A stretch of 64,000 nt of DNA from Stenotrophomonas sp. 24(2023) (GCF_030913365.1 NZ_CP133160.1:1825001-1889000); one strand, 5' to 3'; numbered from the stretch's first letter, positions 9,545 through 22,268 are shown. Made by a program: numbers and translations. Notes: generated from the letters alone by a model not told the origin.

Positions 9545-9639
9545 GTGGGTTCCGGTCGCGAAGCGCAGCCGAGCGTGGCTCGGCGCTACAGGGAACACCG
9601 CCGGGCAGGACCCGGCGCCACCGCGTGCCGCCGAGGCAC

Positions 9640-12600
9640 TCAGGCCTCGGCGTCTTCCGGTTCGGCCGCCTGCTGGCGGCTGCGCTCGGGCAGCTTCAGG
9701 CGCTTGCCTTCCTCGTCGTATTCGATCAGCAGCACGCCCGAATCGTGGCGGCCGCTGATTTCGACGAAGCAGGCCCCCCCGATGAACGGTTCCAGCGTCA
9801 TCACCGATTTCAGCGGCGTGGCCACCACCATCTGGAAACCGAAGTTGTCGAAGATGTTCATCGCCAGGGCGGTGAACTCGTTGTCGGCCTTGTCGAAGGC
9901 TTCATCGAGCACCACGGCGGCATAGCTGGGCAGCTGGCTGTCGGCGCCGCCCAGCTGGTAGCGCAGTGCGGCCGCCAGGCAGGTGGTGGCCAGCTTCTGC
10001 CGCTGGCCACCGGATTTGCCGGCACCGCTGCGGTAGATTTCGACCTGCTGGCGCGTGTCCGCATCCAGTTCCACGCCGATGAACTCCACGTGCAGGCGCA
10101 CGTCGAGCACGTTCTCACGCCAGCGCCGGTCTTCGCCTTCCTGCGAGCCGAGGCGGTTGACCAGCTGCCGCAGCACGCCGAACTGCGCTTCGGCCAGGTC
10201 ACGCTGCTCGGTCTGCTGCTGGGACAGCACTTCACGCAGCTGCTGGTGGAACTCCAGCACTTCCGGCAGGCGGCGGTCGTTCAGTTCGATGGTCAGCAGC
10301 GTGCCGCGGTTGAACGGCACCTGCTCCAGGCTGGCGTTGACTTCGTCCAGGCGCTGGCCGATCGACTTGCGGGCCTCGGCGCTGTGGCGCTGCAGAGCCA
10401 GCAGGTTGTTCTTGCTCTGGTTCTGCAGCAGGTCGAAGAAGCGCTCTTCGTGCTGCGGCAGGCCATCGCGCTCCAGGCGTTCCAGGCGGGCCAGGAAATC
10501 ATCGGCCGAGGCCACCGACACGGTGAAATCGCCCGATTCCTCCGGCCACTGCTGCACGAAGCGGCGGAAGCAACCCAACAGCTGGTTCTCGATGCGGTTG
10601 ACGTCCTGCTGCGAGGAGGACAGCTGCTCGTTCAGCGCGTTGCTGACCTGGCGCATGTGCGCTTCGAGCGTTTCCAGGCTGAGCGGCCCCTGTTCCTGCA
10701 GGCGCGCGGCCAGGCCGGCTTCCTGTTCTTCGCCCAGGGCAGGCAGCACCAGGGCACGGCTCTGCTGGCGGGCGCGATCCAGGCGGTCGCGTTCCCGGAC
10801 CAGCTGGCCGCGCTCCACGCGGGTGTCTTCGTAGGTACGGCGCGCCTGCTCGATGTCAGCACGCGCGGCGTCGATCTGCTTGGCCAGACGCTCCAGATCG
10901 GCGTTGCCTTCGCGCAGCTCACGCAGGTTGGCCTCGATGTCGGCCAGGCGCTGCAGCGGTGCGGCGACGTCGATCTCGTTCCAGCTGATGCCGACCAGCT
11001 GGTGGCAGGCCAGGCGGCGATCGTTGTCACGGTCGCGCTGGCTGCGCAGGCGCGCGATGTCGGTGTCACAGCTGGCGATGCGCTTGGCCAGTTCCTGCGC
11101 TTCCTTTTCGTAGACGGCCAGCTTGTCGCGGTTGTTGAAGCCCAGCAGCCAGCGGCGGCGATCGCCGACGGCATTGCGGTCGTCCTTCTCGAAGCGGTCG
11201 CCCGGATGCTTGACCTGGCCTTCGCGGGTGATGCCGCGATCGACGTTGCGCAGCTGCTTGGCATCCACGCACTCGTAGTCGAAGCGCTTGCCCAGCTCGC
11301 GGCGCAGCCACGGCTCGAACACATGGTCGCGCAGTTCCAGCTTGTGCAGCAGCGAGCGCGGCGAGGGATCGCGGGCGAAGGCCTCGTCGTTGCGGCGCAC
11401 GCGGTAGTAGGTGAAGCGCATGCCCAGGTGGGTGCGGTTCACCCACTCGGCCACGTCGTTGTAATGGCGGTCGTCGACCAGCAGCGACTGGGCGAAACCG
11501 GACAGCACGCGCTCGATCGAGCCCTGCCAGCCGCTTTCCTCCTCGCGGACCTGGATCAGCTCGCCGACGAACGGCAGCGCGGCTTCGGAAATGCCGGTTT
11601 CCTCGGCCAGCCGGGCGCGCAGCTTCTGCAGGGGGGCGGGAATGCTGGACGGCGTGCGCTGCATCGTTTCCAGTTCCGAGCGCACGTCACCGAAACGGCG
11701 CTCGTCATCGCGCTTGCCGCCCAGGCGTTCGGTGATGGCTTCATCCAGCGCCGCTGATGCGCGCTGGCGGTCCTGCAGTTCGGCCTGCGCGGCCTCGACC
11801 AGTTCGGCGAAGCCGTGCGCGTTCTCAGGCAGCGCCTGCTGCAGTTCTTCGGCGGCGTCGCGGACCTGATCACGCTTGGCCAGGCGACGGTCGCGCTCGG
11901 CCTCGGCGCGGCCCTGCTCGCGTTCCAGTTCCTCGATGCGCTCACCGCCCTGCTGGCGGCGCTGCAGTTCCAGTTCGGCCAGGCGCGCCTGGTGGTTGTC
12001 GAGCGCGGCGCGGCGCTGCGATTCTTCGCCCAGCAGGCCGCGGTCGCGTACGTCCATTTCCTTGAGGCGTGCGTCGATCAGCTGCTGACGGCGGGTTTCG
12101 CGGAAGCTGTCGATGCCGAGCTTGAGCGACTCGTCATCCCCACGCTGGCGGGTCATCGCGCGCAGTTCACCGTAGTGCGAGCGCGCGGGCAGCAGGGTTT
12201 CGACCTGGCGGCGCGCGGTGACCACCGCCTGGTGGGCGGCATCGAGCTCGGCGAAATCGCTGACCAGGCGCTCGGCGGCGTCGAAGGTCTTGGGCGTATC
12301 CAGCATGAAGTCACGCAGGAAGACGTTCAGATCGCCGAGGTTCTTCGCCGACTGCGTCTTGTGCAGCAGGCGCAGCGCCATGTCGTTCTCGATCCCGAGC
12401 AGGTGGCGGAAGCGCTCGGCGTAGCCGGAGAAGGCATCGAAGTGATGCACGTCGGCCAGCTTCTGCTTGAGCTTGCGCAGGTCCAGGTCGAAACCGCCCA
12501 GGTCCTTGGCGATGTCGAACGGGCGCTCGGCAATCAGGTAATGCTTGCGCACATCGGCGGCGGCGGTGCCGTTGCCGGCGATCCAGAACAGGCGCACCAG

Positions 12601-13020
12601 GCTGACCACGCGGCCATCGCCGCTGCGGTATTCCAGCACCAGCGCCGTCCAGGTCGCGCCCTTGCGCAGGTACTGGGTGGCGATTTCACCGGTGCCGCTG
12701 TCGTGCTGGTCGGCCCATGCACCGCGCACGTAGGACACCAGGTTGCGGTCGCGGCCACTGCGCTCGGCTTCGCGGGCGGCCGCATTGAAGTCGACGATGG
12801 CCGGCGGCACCAGCAGCGCGGACATCGCATCGAGCAGGGTCGACTTGCCCGAGCCGGAGCGGCCGACGAACAGGAAGCCACGCTCGGCGATCGGCACTTC
12901 GGTCAGACCGTTGAAGGTGCCCCAGTTGTGCACCTGCAGCCGGCGCATGCGGAACTGCTGCTGGCGCGGGTCGGGCAGGCCGTCGTTGAACAGGGCGGGG
13001 GTGTGCTTGGAAATGGCCAT
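9640..13020 (-). CDS. SMC-like ATPase JetC/MksB of a condensin-type complex
   Basis: A 1126-residue protein with Walker [10 protein letters not shown] at 53-61, long coiled coils from about 290-480 and 640-870 with a hinge-like region between, the ABC signature SGGQ at 1003-1006 and Walker B VVLDEAFD (D1039, E1040). This is the architecture of MksB/JetC, the motor of MksBEF condensins and Wadjet loop-extruders. The N-terminal stretch [12 protein letters not shown] is typical of the family. The start at 13020 follows the stop of jetB by 16 bases. It is the last gene of jetA-jetB-jetC. No jetD/mksG follows: the next gene downstream is an oppositely oriented TSUP transporter. Confidence 0.9.
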   Translation of the reverse strand: MAISKHTPALFNDGLPDPRQQQFRMRRLQVHNWGTFNGLTEVPIAERGFLFVGRSGSGKSTLLDAMSALLVPPAIVDFNAAAREAERSGRDRNLVSYVRGAWADQHDSGTGEIATQYLRKGATWTALVLEYRSGDGRVVSLVRLFWIAGNGTAAADVRKHYLIAERPFDIAKDLGGFDLDLRKLKQKLADVHHFDAFSGYAERFRHLLGIENDMALRLLHKTQSAKNLGDLNVFLRDFMLDTPKTFDAAERLVSDFAELDAAHQAVVTARRQVETLLPARSHYGELRAMTRQRGDDESLKLGIDSFRETRRQQLIDARLKEMDVRDRGLLGEESQRRAALDNHQARLAELELQRRQQGGERIEELEREQGRAEAERDRRLAKRDQVRDAAEELQQALPENAHGFAELVEAAQAELQDRQRASAALDEAITERLGGKRDDERRFGDVRSELETMQRTPSSIPAPLQKLRARLAEETGISEAALPFVGELIQVREEESGWQGSIERVLSGFAQSLLVDDRHYNDVAEWVNRTHLGMRFTYYRVRRNDEAFARDPSPRSLLHKLELRDHVFEPWLRRELGKRFDYECVDAKQLRNVDRGITREGQVKHPGDRFEKDDRNAVGDRRRWLLGFNNRDKLAVYEKEAQELAKRIASCDTDIARLRSQRDRDNDRRLACHQLVGISWNEIDVAAPLQRLADIEANLRELREGNADLERLAKQIDAARADIEQARRTYEDTRVERGQLVRERDRLDRARQQSRALVLPALGEEQEAGLAARLQEQGPLSLETLEAHMRQVSNALNEQLSSSQQDVNRIENQLLGCFRRFVQQWPEESGDFTVSVASADDFLARLERLERDGLPQHEERFFDLLQNQSKNNLLALQRHSAEARKSIGQRLDEVNASLEQVPFNRGTLLTIELNDRRLPEVLEFHQQLREVLSQQQTEQRDLAEAQFGVLRQLVNRLGSQEGEDRRWRENVLDVRLHVEFIGVELDADTRQQVEIYRSGAGKSGGQRQKLATTCLAAALRYQLGGADSQLPSYAAVVLDEAFDKADNEFTALAMNIFDNFGFQMVVATPLKSVMTLEPFIGGACFVEISGRHDSGVLLIEYDEEGKRLKLPERSRQQAAEPEDAEA

Positions 13021-13036
13021 GCGGTCGATTCGTTTC

Positions 13037-15930
<2,894 letters not shown>

Positions 15931-16040
15931 TACGTACAGCGTCCCGAACGGGGGGCGAGCATCGTACCTGACAGGCGGGTGGGTCGTCCTGTGGGGACGG
16001 TTCATCGGGGGGCGTTGTTGGCGCGTAGCTGCTGCTGAGC

Positions 16041-16150
16041 GAGAGGGGGAGGGACAGGCAGGGCAGGACACGCCGTAAACCCATCCATGGGGGCTCGGTC
16101 GGCGCATCCATGCGCCTCACGGTCCTGCCCTGCCTGTCCCTCCCCCTCTC
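16041..16150. repeat. 110-base palindromic element, copy 1
   Basis: Two 29-base arms (16041-16069 and 16122-16150) are perfect reverse complements. They enclose a 52-base core with two smaller hairpins: CCCATCCATGGGGG and GGCGC-ATCCAT-GCGCC. The predicted fold is a long stem ending in a three-way junction. The first 28 core bases are identical to copy 2 (16323-16432), which lies inverted relative to this one. It sits upstream of folE in the 609-base gap 15931-16539, which has no other gene. Confidence 0.85.
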
Positions 16151-16322
16151 CGACAGTTTCCTGCGGGCGCGGCCGGACCGCCCGAAAGCGGGGTCAAACG
16201 CTGGGAATCATGGCTTCGGAAGCACCACGCGCCACTGCTGTGGTGGGTGCGGGCCGTGAGTCCGCACTGCTCCTGCCTTTGCCTTTAAAGAACCAACCCA
16301 CCGCGCCTGCGGGGTGATGGAT

Positions 16323-16432
16323 GGGTGGCGCAGGGCCGGATGGGCCAGGACCGCAGGCGCCATGGATGGCGCCTACGAGCCCCCATGGATGGGTTTACGG
16401 CGTGTCCTGGCCCATCCGGCCCTGCGCCACCC
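16323..16432. repeat. 110-base palindromic element, copy 2 (inverted)
   Basis: Again 29-base perfect arms (16323-16351 and 16404-16432) around a 52-base core, the same total length as copy 1. The core on the - strand matches copy 1 in its first 28 bases and has the hairpin GGCGCC-ATCCAT-GGCGCC. The arm sequence differs from copy 1 at many positions, yet pairing is perfect in both. The 172 bases between the two elements hold nothing I recognise. Confidence 0.85.
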
Positions 16433-16502
16433 CAACCGACAGCACACGAGGCGCAACGCTTTCCTCAGCACCCCCGCCCCCACCCATTCAGCCGGAATTA
16501 TT

Positions 16503-16531
16503 GATAGGGAGGAAATTAGTAGTATCCTATC
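16503..16531 (+). promoter_or_regulatory. Candidate MarR operator and promoter ahead of marR
   Basis: Perfect inverted repeat GATAGG (16503-16508) and CCTATC (16526-16531) separated by 17 bases, in an unusually AT-rich stretch (ATTAGTAGTATCCTAT). It ends nine bases before the marR ATG. MarR repressors bind such AT-rich palindromes and usually repress their own promoter; an AGTATCCTAT segment could contain the -10. Confidence 0.6.
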
Positions 16532-16539
16532 TATCTCTT

Positions 16540-16995
16540 ATGGACCGACCCCTCGACGAGCGCACCCTGCTGCAGATGCAGCTCAGTTCCGGCCTGCTGT
16601 ACGCAGGGCGGCAGTGGCAGCGGCTGGCCGACGGCACGCTCGGCAGCTACGGCATCTCCACCGCCTGCACCATGCCCCTGCTGATGATCGGCCGCTCCGG
16701 CGGCGGCATCCGCCAGGTGGCGCTGGCGCAGCAGCTGGGCATGGAAGGGCCGTCGCTGGTGCGCCTGCTGGACAAGCTCTCGGCCAGTGGCCTGGTGCGC
16801 CGCGAAAGCGATGCCAGCGACCGCCGCGCCAACCTGCTGTGGCTGACCGGGGAAGGCCAGGCGCTGGTCAGTGAACTGGAAGACCGGTTGATCGACCTGC
16901 GCCAGGAAGTGTTCGGCGCGCTGTCCACGGACGAGCTGCGCGCGGTGCTGAAGGCATGGCAGTTGCTGGCCGAGGCTGCCGACCGGATCACGTGA
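16540..16995 (+). CDS. MarR-family transcriptional regulator
   Basis: A 151-residue winged-helix regulator. The DNA-binding part is around residues 50-105: RQVALAQQLGMEGPSLVRLLDKLSASGLVRRE, then the wing SDASDRRANLLWLT, both classic MarR features. It precedes the DUF1656-HlyD-OMF-FUSC efflux genes on the same strand (111-base gap) and most likely represses them until an aromatic or phenolic ligand is bound. The start at 16540 directly follows the palindromic operator candidate. Confidence 0.88.
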   Translation: MDRPLDERTLLQMQLSSGLLYAGRQWQRLADGTLGSYGISTACTMPLLMIGRSGGGIRQVALAQQLGMEGPSLVRLLDKLSASGLVRRESDASDRRANLLWLTGEGQALVSELEDRLIDLRQEVFGALSTDELRAVLKAWQLLAEAADRIT

Positions 16996-17106
16996 GTTTT
17001 CCAAGGAACCGATGACGCCGCTGCCGTCCCTGCGCCAGCGGCGTTTTGCCGTTGCTGTTGCTGCTGTTGTGCCTCCCCCCTCCCCGCCCTGCCCCGTGAC
17101 CTGCCG

Positions 17107-17316
17107 ATGCCCGGTGAATTCAGTCTCCATGGTGTGTTCGTCCCGACCCTGATCGGGTTGATGCTGGTGGCCTACCTGGCCAACAGCGGACTGCGCGTGC
17201 TGCTGCAGCGCACCGGTGCCTACCGCCACGTGTGGCATCCGGCGCTGTTCAACCTGGCCCTGTACGGCATCGTGCTGGGGCTGCTGTTCCACCTCCTGCG
17301 TTGGATGCAATCGTGA
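17107..17316 (+). CDS. DUF1656 small membrane protein (AaeX-like)
   Basis: A 69-residue protein with two membrane helices (about 10-28 and 45-65) and the family pattern EFSLHGVFVPT and WHPALFNLALY. AaeX-like proteins sit next to HlyD/FUSC efflux pairs; their exact role is unknown. Its TGA stop overlaps the GTG start of the HlyD gene (GTGA), so the two are coupled. The 111 bases before it contain a short proline-rich frame that I do not consider a gene. Confidence 0.85.
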   Translation: MPGEFSLHGVFVPTLIGLMLVAYLANSGLRVLLQRTGAYRHVWHPALFNLALYGIVLGLLFHLLRWMQS

Positions 17317-18230
17317 ACAAGATCATCAAGAAGAGCGTGCCGGTACTGCTGACCGTGCTGGCGGTGGTCGTGGCCCTGCTGGTGCTGCGCCAGTTGTGGG
17401 TCTACTACATGGATGAGCCCTGGACCCGCGATGCGCACATCGGCGCGGACGTGGTGCAGGTGGCGCCGGATGTGTCCGGGCTGGTCGAGGCGGTGGAAGT
17501 GACCGACAACCAGGCGGTGAAGAAGGGCGCGCTGCTGTTCGTGGTGGACCGCGCGCGCTACCGCATCGCGCTGGAACAGGCGCAGGCCACGCTGGCCGAA
17601 CGGCAGGCCGCCGTGGCACAGCTGCGCCGCGAGATCGGCCGCGACCGCAGCCTGCAGGACCTGGTGGCCGCCGAGGACGCCGAAGTGCGCCGGGCCAAGC
17701 TGCAGGCCGCGCAGGCGACCCTGGCCACGGCCCAGGCGGCGGTGGACCTGGCCGAACTGAACCTGGCCCGCACTGAGGTGCGCGCGCCGGCCGATGGCCG
17801 GGTCAACGACCGCACGATGCGCGTGGGCGACTACGTGGTAGCCGGCAAGCCGGTGCTGGCGCTGCTGGATACCGCCTCGTTCCGCGTGGATGGCTACTTC
17901 GAGGAAACCCGCCTGCGCGGCGTGGCTCCGGGCCAGCCGGTGGATATCCGCCTGATGGGCGAATCCACGCCGTTGCGGGGCCATGTGGAGAGCATCGCCG
18001 CCGGCATCGAGGACCGCTATCGCAGCAACGGCAGCAGCCTGCTGCCGAATGTGACCCCGGCCTTCGACTGGGTGCGGCTGGCGCAGCGCATTCCGGTGCG
18101 CATCGCCATCGATGCGGTGCCGCCGGGGGTGGAGCTGATCGCCGGGCGCACCGCCACGGTCACCGTGGAGACCGGGCACGCGGCCCACGATGACAAGGCC
18201 GGCGCCGCGCCGACACAGGCGGCGCTGTGA
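17313..18230 (+). CDS. HlyD-family periplasmic adaptor of a FUSC efflux system (AaeA-like)
   Basis: A 305-residue membrane-fusion protein with one N-terminal membrane anchor (about 8-28), a biotinyl-lipoyl-like half (VVQVAPDVSGLVEAVEV ... VKKGALLFVVD), an alpha-helical hairpin (about 85-150) and the second half-motif RAPADGRVNDRTMRVGDYV. It links the inner-membrane FUSC protein to the outer-membrane channel. GTG start fixed by a four-base overlap with the DUF1656 gene; the next start also overlaps its stop (GTGA). Confidence 0.9.
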   Translation: MNKIIKKSVPVLLTVLAVVVALLVLRQLWVYYMDEPWTRDAHIGADVVQVAPDVSGLVEAVEVTDNQAVKKGALLFVVDRARYRIALEQAQATLAERQAAVAQLRREIGRDRSLQDLVAAEDAEVRRAKLQAAQATLATAQAAVDLAELNLARTEVRAPADGRVNDRTMRVGDYVVAGKPVLALLDTASFRVDGYFEETRLRGVAPGQPVDIRLMGESTPLRGHVESIAAGIEDRYRSNGSSLLPNVTPAFDWVRLAQRIPVRIAIDAVPPGVELIAGRTATVTVETGHAAHDDKAGAAPTQAAL

Positions 18231-19684
18231 CCACCCCCCTGCCCCGCCTCGGCCTGATCGTCGCGCTGGCCAGCCTGGCCGCGTGCCGCACGGTCGGCCC
18301 CGATTACGCACTGCCGGACAGCGCGGCGTTCAAGCGCCCGCAGGCCAATGCCGCCTTCATCGACACCGGCAATCCGCAGGTGGCCGCCGCCGCGCTGCCG
18401 CCGCGCTGGTGGTCGCTGTACAACGACCCGGTACTGGACGGGCTGATCGAACAGGCGCTGCGTGACAACCTGGAACTGAAGGCAGCCGATGCGCACCTGC
18501 GCCGTGCCGCTGCGGTCTACGACCAGGCGCTGGATGCCGGTGGCTTCGAAGGCGAAGCCGAAGCCGGTGTCAGCCGCGCGCAGCTGTCGGCCGAGTCGTT
18601 CCTGCTCGAACACGAACTGCCGCCGATCAACCTGGCCGATGGCAAGTTCGGCGTCAGCTACCAGTTCGACCTGTTCGGCAAGCTCAAGCGGGGTGCCGAA
18701 GCGGCGCATGCCGACGAGCAGGCGGTGGCCGCCGCACGCGATCTGGCGCGCATCACGGTGGTGGCGCAGGTGGCCGACAGCTACCTGGACATCTGCCACG
18801 CCAACCACGAACTGCATGTGGCCGAACACTCGCTGCAGCTGCAGCAACGCAGCCGCGACATCACCACCCGGCTGATCGCCGCCGGCCGTGGCACGCCGCC
18901 GGACCTGGCCCGTGCCAATGCCCAGGTGGCGCTGCTGGATGCCGCGTTGCCACCGCTGCGGGCACAGCGCCAGGCAGCGGCCTATTCGCTGGCCGCCGTG
19001 CTGGGCCAGACCCCGGGCCAGCTGCCGGCCGGGGTGATCGACTGCACCGATGCACCGCAGCTGGCCCAGCCGCTGCCGGTGGGCGATGGCCGCGCACTGC
19101 TGGCACGACGCCCGGACGTGCGCCAGGCCGAGCGCCGCCTGGCCGCCGCCACTGCCCGCATCGGCGTGGCCACCGCCGAGCTGTACCCGGACATCCGCCT
19201 GGGCGCCTCGATCGGCGCGGCCGGCCTGCTGGAGGACTTCGGCCAGCCGCTGACCCAGCAGTGGTCGATCGGTCCACTGATCTCCTGGACGCTGCCGTCG
19301 TCCGGCACCCGCGCGCGCATCCACGCCACCGAAGCCGGCGCCGATGCGGCCCTGGCCGAGTTCGACCACACCGTGCTGCAGGCCCTGCGCGAAACGCAGA
19401 CCGCACTGGACCGCTATGCGCAGGACCTGCGCCGGCTGCAGTCGCTGCAGGTGGCGCAGCAGCAGGCGGCGCTGGCGGCCGCGCAGAACCGCCGGCTGTA
19501 CCAGGGCGGGCGCACGCCGTTCCTGTCCAGCCTGGATGCCGACCGCAGCCTGGCCAGCAGCGATGCCACCCTGGCCGCGGCGCAGGCGCAGGTGTCACGC
19601 GACCAGGTGCACCTGTTCCTGGTGCTGGGCGGTGGCTGGGAAGACGCGGCGCATGCTGCCACCGCGCCCACGGCAGCGAGGTAA
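18227..19684 (+). CDS. Outer-membrane efflux lipoprotein (NodT/OMF family)
   Basis: A 485-residue TolC-like channel with a lipoprotein signal (LAAC about residue 20) and the two OEP repeats typical of RND/FUSC outer-membrane factors (WWSLYNDPVLDGLIEQAL at about 60 and the LLARRPDVRQAERRLAAA segment at about 290). It provides the exit duct of the tripartite pump. GTG start overlaps the HlyD stop by four bases. The FUSC gene starts three bases after its stop. Confidence 0.92.
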   Translation: MTTPLPRLGLIVALASLAACRTVGPDYALPDSAAFKRPQANAAFIDTGNPQVAAAALPPRWWSLYNDPVLDGLIEQALRDNLELKAADAHLRRAAAVYDQALDAGGFEGEAEAGVSRAQLSAESFLLEHELPPINLADGKFGVSYQFDLFGKLKRGAEAAHADEQAVAAARDLARITVVAQVADSYLDICHANHELHVAEHSLQLQQRSRDITTRLIAAGRGTPPDLARANAQVALLDAALPPLRAQRQAAAYSLAAVLGQTPGQLPAGVIDCTDAPQLAQPLPVGDGRALLARRPDVRQAERRLAAATARIGVATAELYPDIRLGASIGAAGLLEDFGQPLTQQWSIGPLISWTLPSSGTRARIHATEAGADAALAEFDHTVLQALRETQTALDRYAQDLRRLQSLQVAQQQAALAAAQNRRLYQGGRTPFLSSLDADRSLASSDATLAAAQAQVSRDQVHLFLVLGGGWEDAAHAATAPTAAR

Positions 19685-19687
19685 GCC

Positions 19688-21733
19688 ATGAACGCGCTGC
19701 TGGACCGCCAGGGCTGGCTGTTCTCGATCAAGGCCTACCTGGCCGCGGTGGCCGCGCTGTACATCGCCATGGCCGGCAACCTGTCGCGCCCGTACTGGGC
19801 GATGGGCACGGTGTACATCGTCAGCCAGCCCCTGCTGGGCCCGACCCGGGCCAAGGGCCTGTACCGCATCATCGGCACGCTGGTGGCCGGCGTGGCCACG
19901 CTGGTGATGCTGCCGGCACTGGTGGAGACCCCGCTGCTGCTCAGCGCGGTGATGTCGCTGTGGCTGGCCGGCTGCCTGTTCCTGGCCCTGCTCAACCGCG
20001 GCCCGCGCGGCTATGCGTTCCTGCTGGCCGGCTACACCACCGCGTTCATCGGCTTCCCGGCGGTGACCGCGCCGGACCAGATCTTCGATGCGGTGGTGGC
20101 ACGCAGCGAAGAGATCATCCTGGGCACGGTGGTGGCGGTGCTGTTCGCCGCGCTGGTGTTTCCCGCCTCGGTGCGGCCGATGCTGACCAGCCGCATCGGC
20201 ACCTGGATGGACGATGCCGCGCAGTGGTGCCGGCAGATCCTCGAACGTGGCCGCGCGCATGGCCCGCGCAACCGGCTGGCCGCCGACCTGGTGCAGTTCG
20301 AGGCACTGATCGAGTTCCTGCGCCGCGATGATCCGCGCCATGCCGGCGCGGCGGTGTCGATGGAACGGCTGCGCGAACGCATGCTGCTGATGCTGCCGGT
20401 GCTGTCGTCGATCGCCGACCGGCTGGCCGCGCTGCGCGGCCAGGGTCACGCGCTGCCGGAGGGCCTGCAGGCGCTGGTGGACGACATCCGCCACTGGCTG
20501 GAGCAGGACAGCACCGCGCCGCTGGCGGGCTACGCACAGCTGCGCGCCCGCATCAGCGCACTGAAGCCGCAGGTGGACGGCGACCTGCAGCGCCAGCAGC
20601 TGGCCAGCCTGCTGCTGCGCCTGGAGGAGCTGGTGGACCTGTGGCAGGACTGCCGCACGCTGCACCATGCCATCGTGCAGGGCACCGCACCGCTGGACCC
20701 GCCGCACTACCGCATCCGCACCCGCGGCATGGCCGAAAGCCGGCACGTGGACTACGGCATGGCGCTCTTTTCGGCCATCAGCGCCGGGGTGGCGCTGATG
20801 AGCTACTGCGTGCTGTGGATCGGCCTGGGCTGGGAAGGGGGCGGCAGCGGCGCGATGATGGCCGCGGTGGCCGCCGCGTTCTTCGCCGCGCAGGATGATC
20901 CGGCCCCCAGCATGATCTCGTTCCTGGTCTGGGCGATCGTCGCCGGCTTCGTCGCCGGCATCTACCTGTTCGGCGTGTTCCCGGCCGTGCATGATTTCGG
21001 TGCACTGGTGCTGGTGCTGGCCGTGGTGTTCCTGCCGGTCGGTACGCTGCTGCACCAGCCCAAGACCGCGCTGTTCGCGCTGCCGCTGACGGTGAACCTG
21101 GTGGCCCTGCTGAACGTGCAGAACAGCTACAGCGCCAACATCCAGAGCTTCGTCAATTCGGCCATGTCGATCTTCATCGGCATCGGCTTTGCGGTGGTGA
21201 TGACGCGGCTGTTCCGTTCGGTCGGCGCCGAGTGGACCGCACGCCGGCTGGTGCGGCAGGGCTGGACGACGCTGGCCGAGGCCGCCGAGGGCCGTGGCCA
21301 GCAGGACCGCCAGCGCTTCGCCGCACGCATGCTCGATCTGCTGGGGCTGCTGGCGCCGCGGCTGGCCGCAACACCGGAAGGCAGCGACATCGCTTCGGTG
21401 GACATGCTGACCGAGGCGCGGGTGGGCCTGAACATCCTGCAGTTGCGCCGCGCGCGGCTGGACCTGCCCGAGCGCAGTCGCGAGGCGGTCGAGCACATCC
21501 TGGACGACCTGGCCACCCACTACCGCCGGCAGGTGGCCGCGCGTCGCCCGCTGCCGGGCAGCGAGGGGCTGCGCGAACGCCTGGATGCCTCGCTGGGCCG
21601 CGTCGGCAGCGTGGCGGCAAGCAAGGCCCGCGACGAAGCCCTGATGGGCCTGGTCGGTCTGCGCTTTGCCCTGTTCCCGGAGGCGAAACTGCTGGCGCCG
21701 GAACTGCCGGCGGCCGGGGCGACCTCCGCCTGA
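19688..21733 (+). CDS. FUSC-family inner-membrane exporter (AaeB-like)
   Basis: A 681-residue protein with two membrane blocks: six or so helices in residues 10-175 and another six around 355-500. Cytoplasmic regions lie between and after them. The motif SRPYWAMGTVYIVSQPLLG near residue 35 is diagnostic of FUSC/AaeB. Proteins of this type export aromatic carboxylic acids and related toxic compounds together with an HlyD adaptor. It is the last gene of the efflux operon, under the probable control of the upstream MarR protein. Confidence 0.92.
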   Translation: MNALLDRQGWLFSIKAYLAAVAALYIAMAGNLSRPYWAMGTVYIVSQPLLGPTRAKGLYRIIGTLVAGVATLVMLPALVETPLLLSAVMSLWLAGCLFLALLNRGPRGYAFLLAGYTTAFIGFPAVTAPDQIFDAVVARSEEIILGTVVAVLFAALVFPASVRPMLTSRIGTWMDDAAQWCRQILERGRAHGPRNRLAADLVQFEALIEFLRRDDPRHAGAAVSMERLRERMLLMLPVLSSIADRLAALRGQGHALPEGLQALVDDIRHWLEQDSTAPLAGYAQLRARISALKPQVDGDLQRQQLASLLLRLEELVDLWQDCRTLHHAIVQGTAPLDPPHYRIRTRGMAESRHVDYGMALFSAISAGVALMSYCVLWIGLGWEGGGSGAMMAAVAAAFFAAQDDPAPSMISFLVWAIVAGFVAGIYLFGVFPAVHDFGALVLVLAVVFLPVGTLLHQPKTALFALPLTVNLVALLNVQNSYSANIQSFVNSAMSIFIGIGFAVVMTRLFRSVGAEWTARRLVRQGWTTLAEAAEGRGQQDRQRFAARMLDLLGLLAPRLAATPEGSDIASVDMLTEARVGLNILQLRRARLDLPERSREAVEHILDDLATHYRRQVAARRPLPGSEGLRERLDASLGRVGSVAASKARDEALMGLVGLRFALFPEAKLLAPELPAAGATSA

Positions 21734-21737
21734 TCCC

Positions 21738-21760
21738 GCCGCCGGGTGGCGCCCGGCGGC
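21738..21760 (+). terminator. GC-rich hairpin after the efflux operon
   Basis: GCCGCCGGG and CCCGGCGGC around a five-base loop, directly after the FUSC stop. Only CCTTG follows instead of a T-run, so termination is uncertain. Confidence 0.4.
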
Positions 21761-21787
21761 CCTTGAATACCGAAACAGGACGGTTCC

Positions 21788-22186
21788 ATGAGCTACGACA
21801 TGATGGTTTTCGATGCCACCGTTGCACCACGCGAGGCGGTGGCGTTCATCGCCTGGTTCGAGCGCCAGGCGCGATGGGACGAACACCATGGGTACGACGA
21901 TCCCGCCCTGAGCGCACCGGCGCTGCAGGCGTGGTTTGCCGACATCGCGCAGGTGTTTCCGCCCTCGGAAGGACCGATGGCCGACGCCGGCCAGAGCGGT
22001 GCGCATGTCACCGACTACAGCATTGGCCAGCATGTGATCTACGGTGCCTTCGCCTTCAGCGTGGCCGAGCAGGCACACGGCCTGGTACAGGACCTGGCCG
22101 AGAAGCACGGCGTGGGCTTCTTCGACGTGGGGGCTGAAGAAGCGGCGATCGTGTTCCCGGATGGGCTGGTGCTGATTCCCGACTGA
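21788..22186 (+). CDS. Uncharacterised conserved protein
   Basis: A 132-residue soluble protein with no signal or membrane segment. Features: start MSYDMMVFD, a WFERQ helix, SYSIGQ-like DYSIGQHVIYGAFAFS and the C-terminal KHGVGFFDV. It resembles a widespread family of small hypothetical proteins, but I cannot name a function. It is preceded by its own GGACGG ribosome-binding region and stands between the efflux operon and the AraC-controlled cassette; no cassette-type promoter lies before it, so it probably does not belong to that regulon. Confidence 0.7.
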   Translation: MSYDMMVFDATVAPREAVAFIAWFERQARWDEHHGYDDPALSAPALQAWFADIAQVFPPSEGPMADAGQSGAHVTDYSIGQHVIYGAFAFSVAEQAHGLVQDLAEKHGVGFFDVGAEEAAIVFPDGLVLIPD

Positions 22187-22204
22187 GCGGGCACGTACCT
22201 GCGG

Positions 22205-22268
22205 CTGCAACACGCCGTCGCAAACGCGGAACATCTCGACCAGAGCGCGCGTGCCTGCCCTCCTATAC
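22205..22268 (+). promoter_or_regulatory. AraC-type promoter P1 (for the secreted toxin-like gene)
   Basis: Distal half-site CTGCAAC at 22205-22211, proximal half-site GCGGAAC at 22226-22232 (exactly 21 bases apart) and -10 candidate CTATAC at 22263-22268, exactly 37 bases after the start of the proximal half-site. The proximal site would cover the -35 position, as in class-II AraC activation. The same geometry recurs at four other promoters in the cassette. Confidence 0.6.

Noticed and set aside
9504..9639. Possible remnant of jetD/mksG after jetC
   Set aside because: Only about 136 bases with a SMAG-like palindrome; no TOPRIM or DUF3322-like coding remains visible.
9538..11757. A 739-codon open frame on the + strand
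   Set aside because: Antisense to jetC, whose Walker and SMC features are on the - strand.
15931..16322. CRISPR-like repeat or tRNA in the folE-marR gap
   Set aside because: The repeats are only two palindromes of 110 bases, not short repeats with equal spacers; no tRNA cloverleaf or CCA end found.
17012..17106. Short Pro/Ala-rich frame before the DUF1656 gene
   Set aside because: No ribosome-binding site, not in frame with DUF1656, no conserved features.
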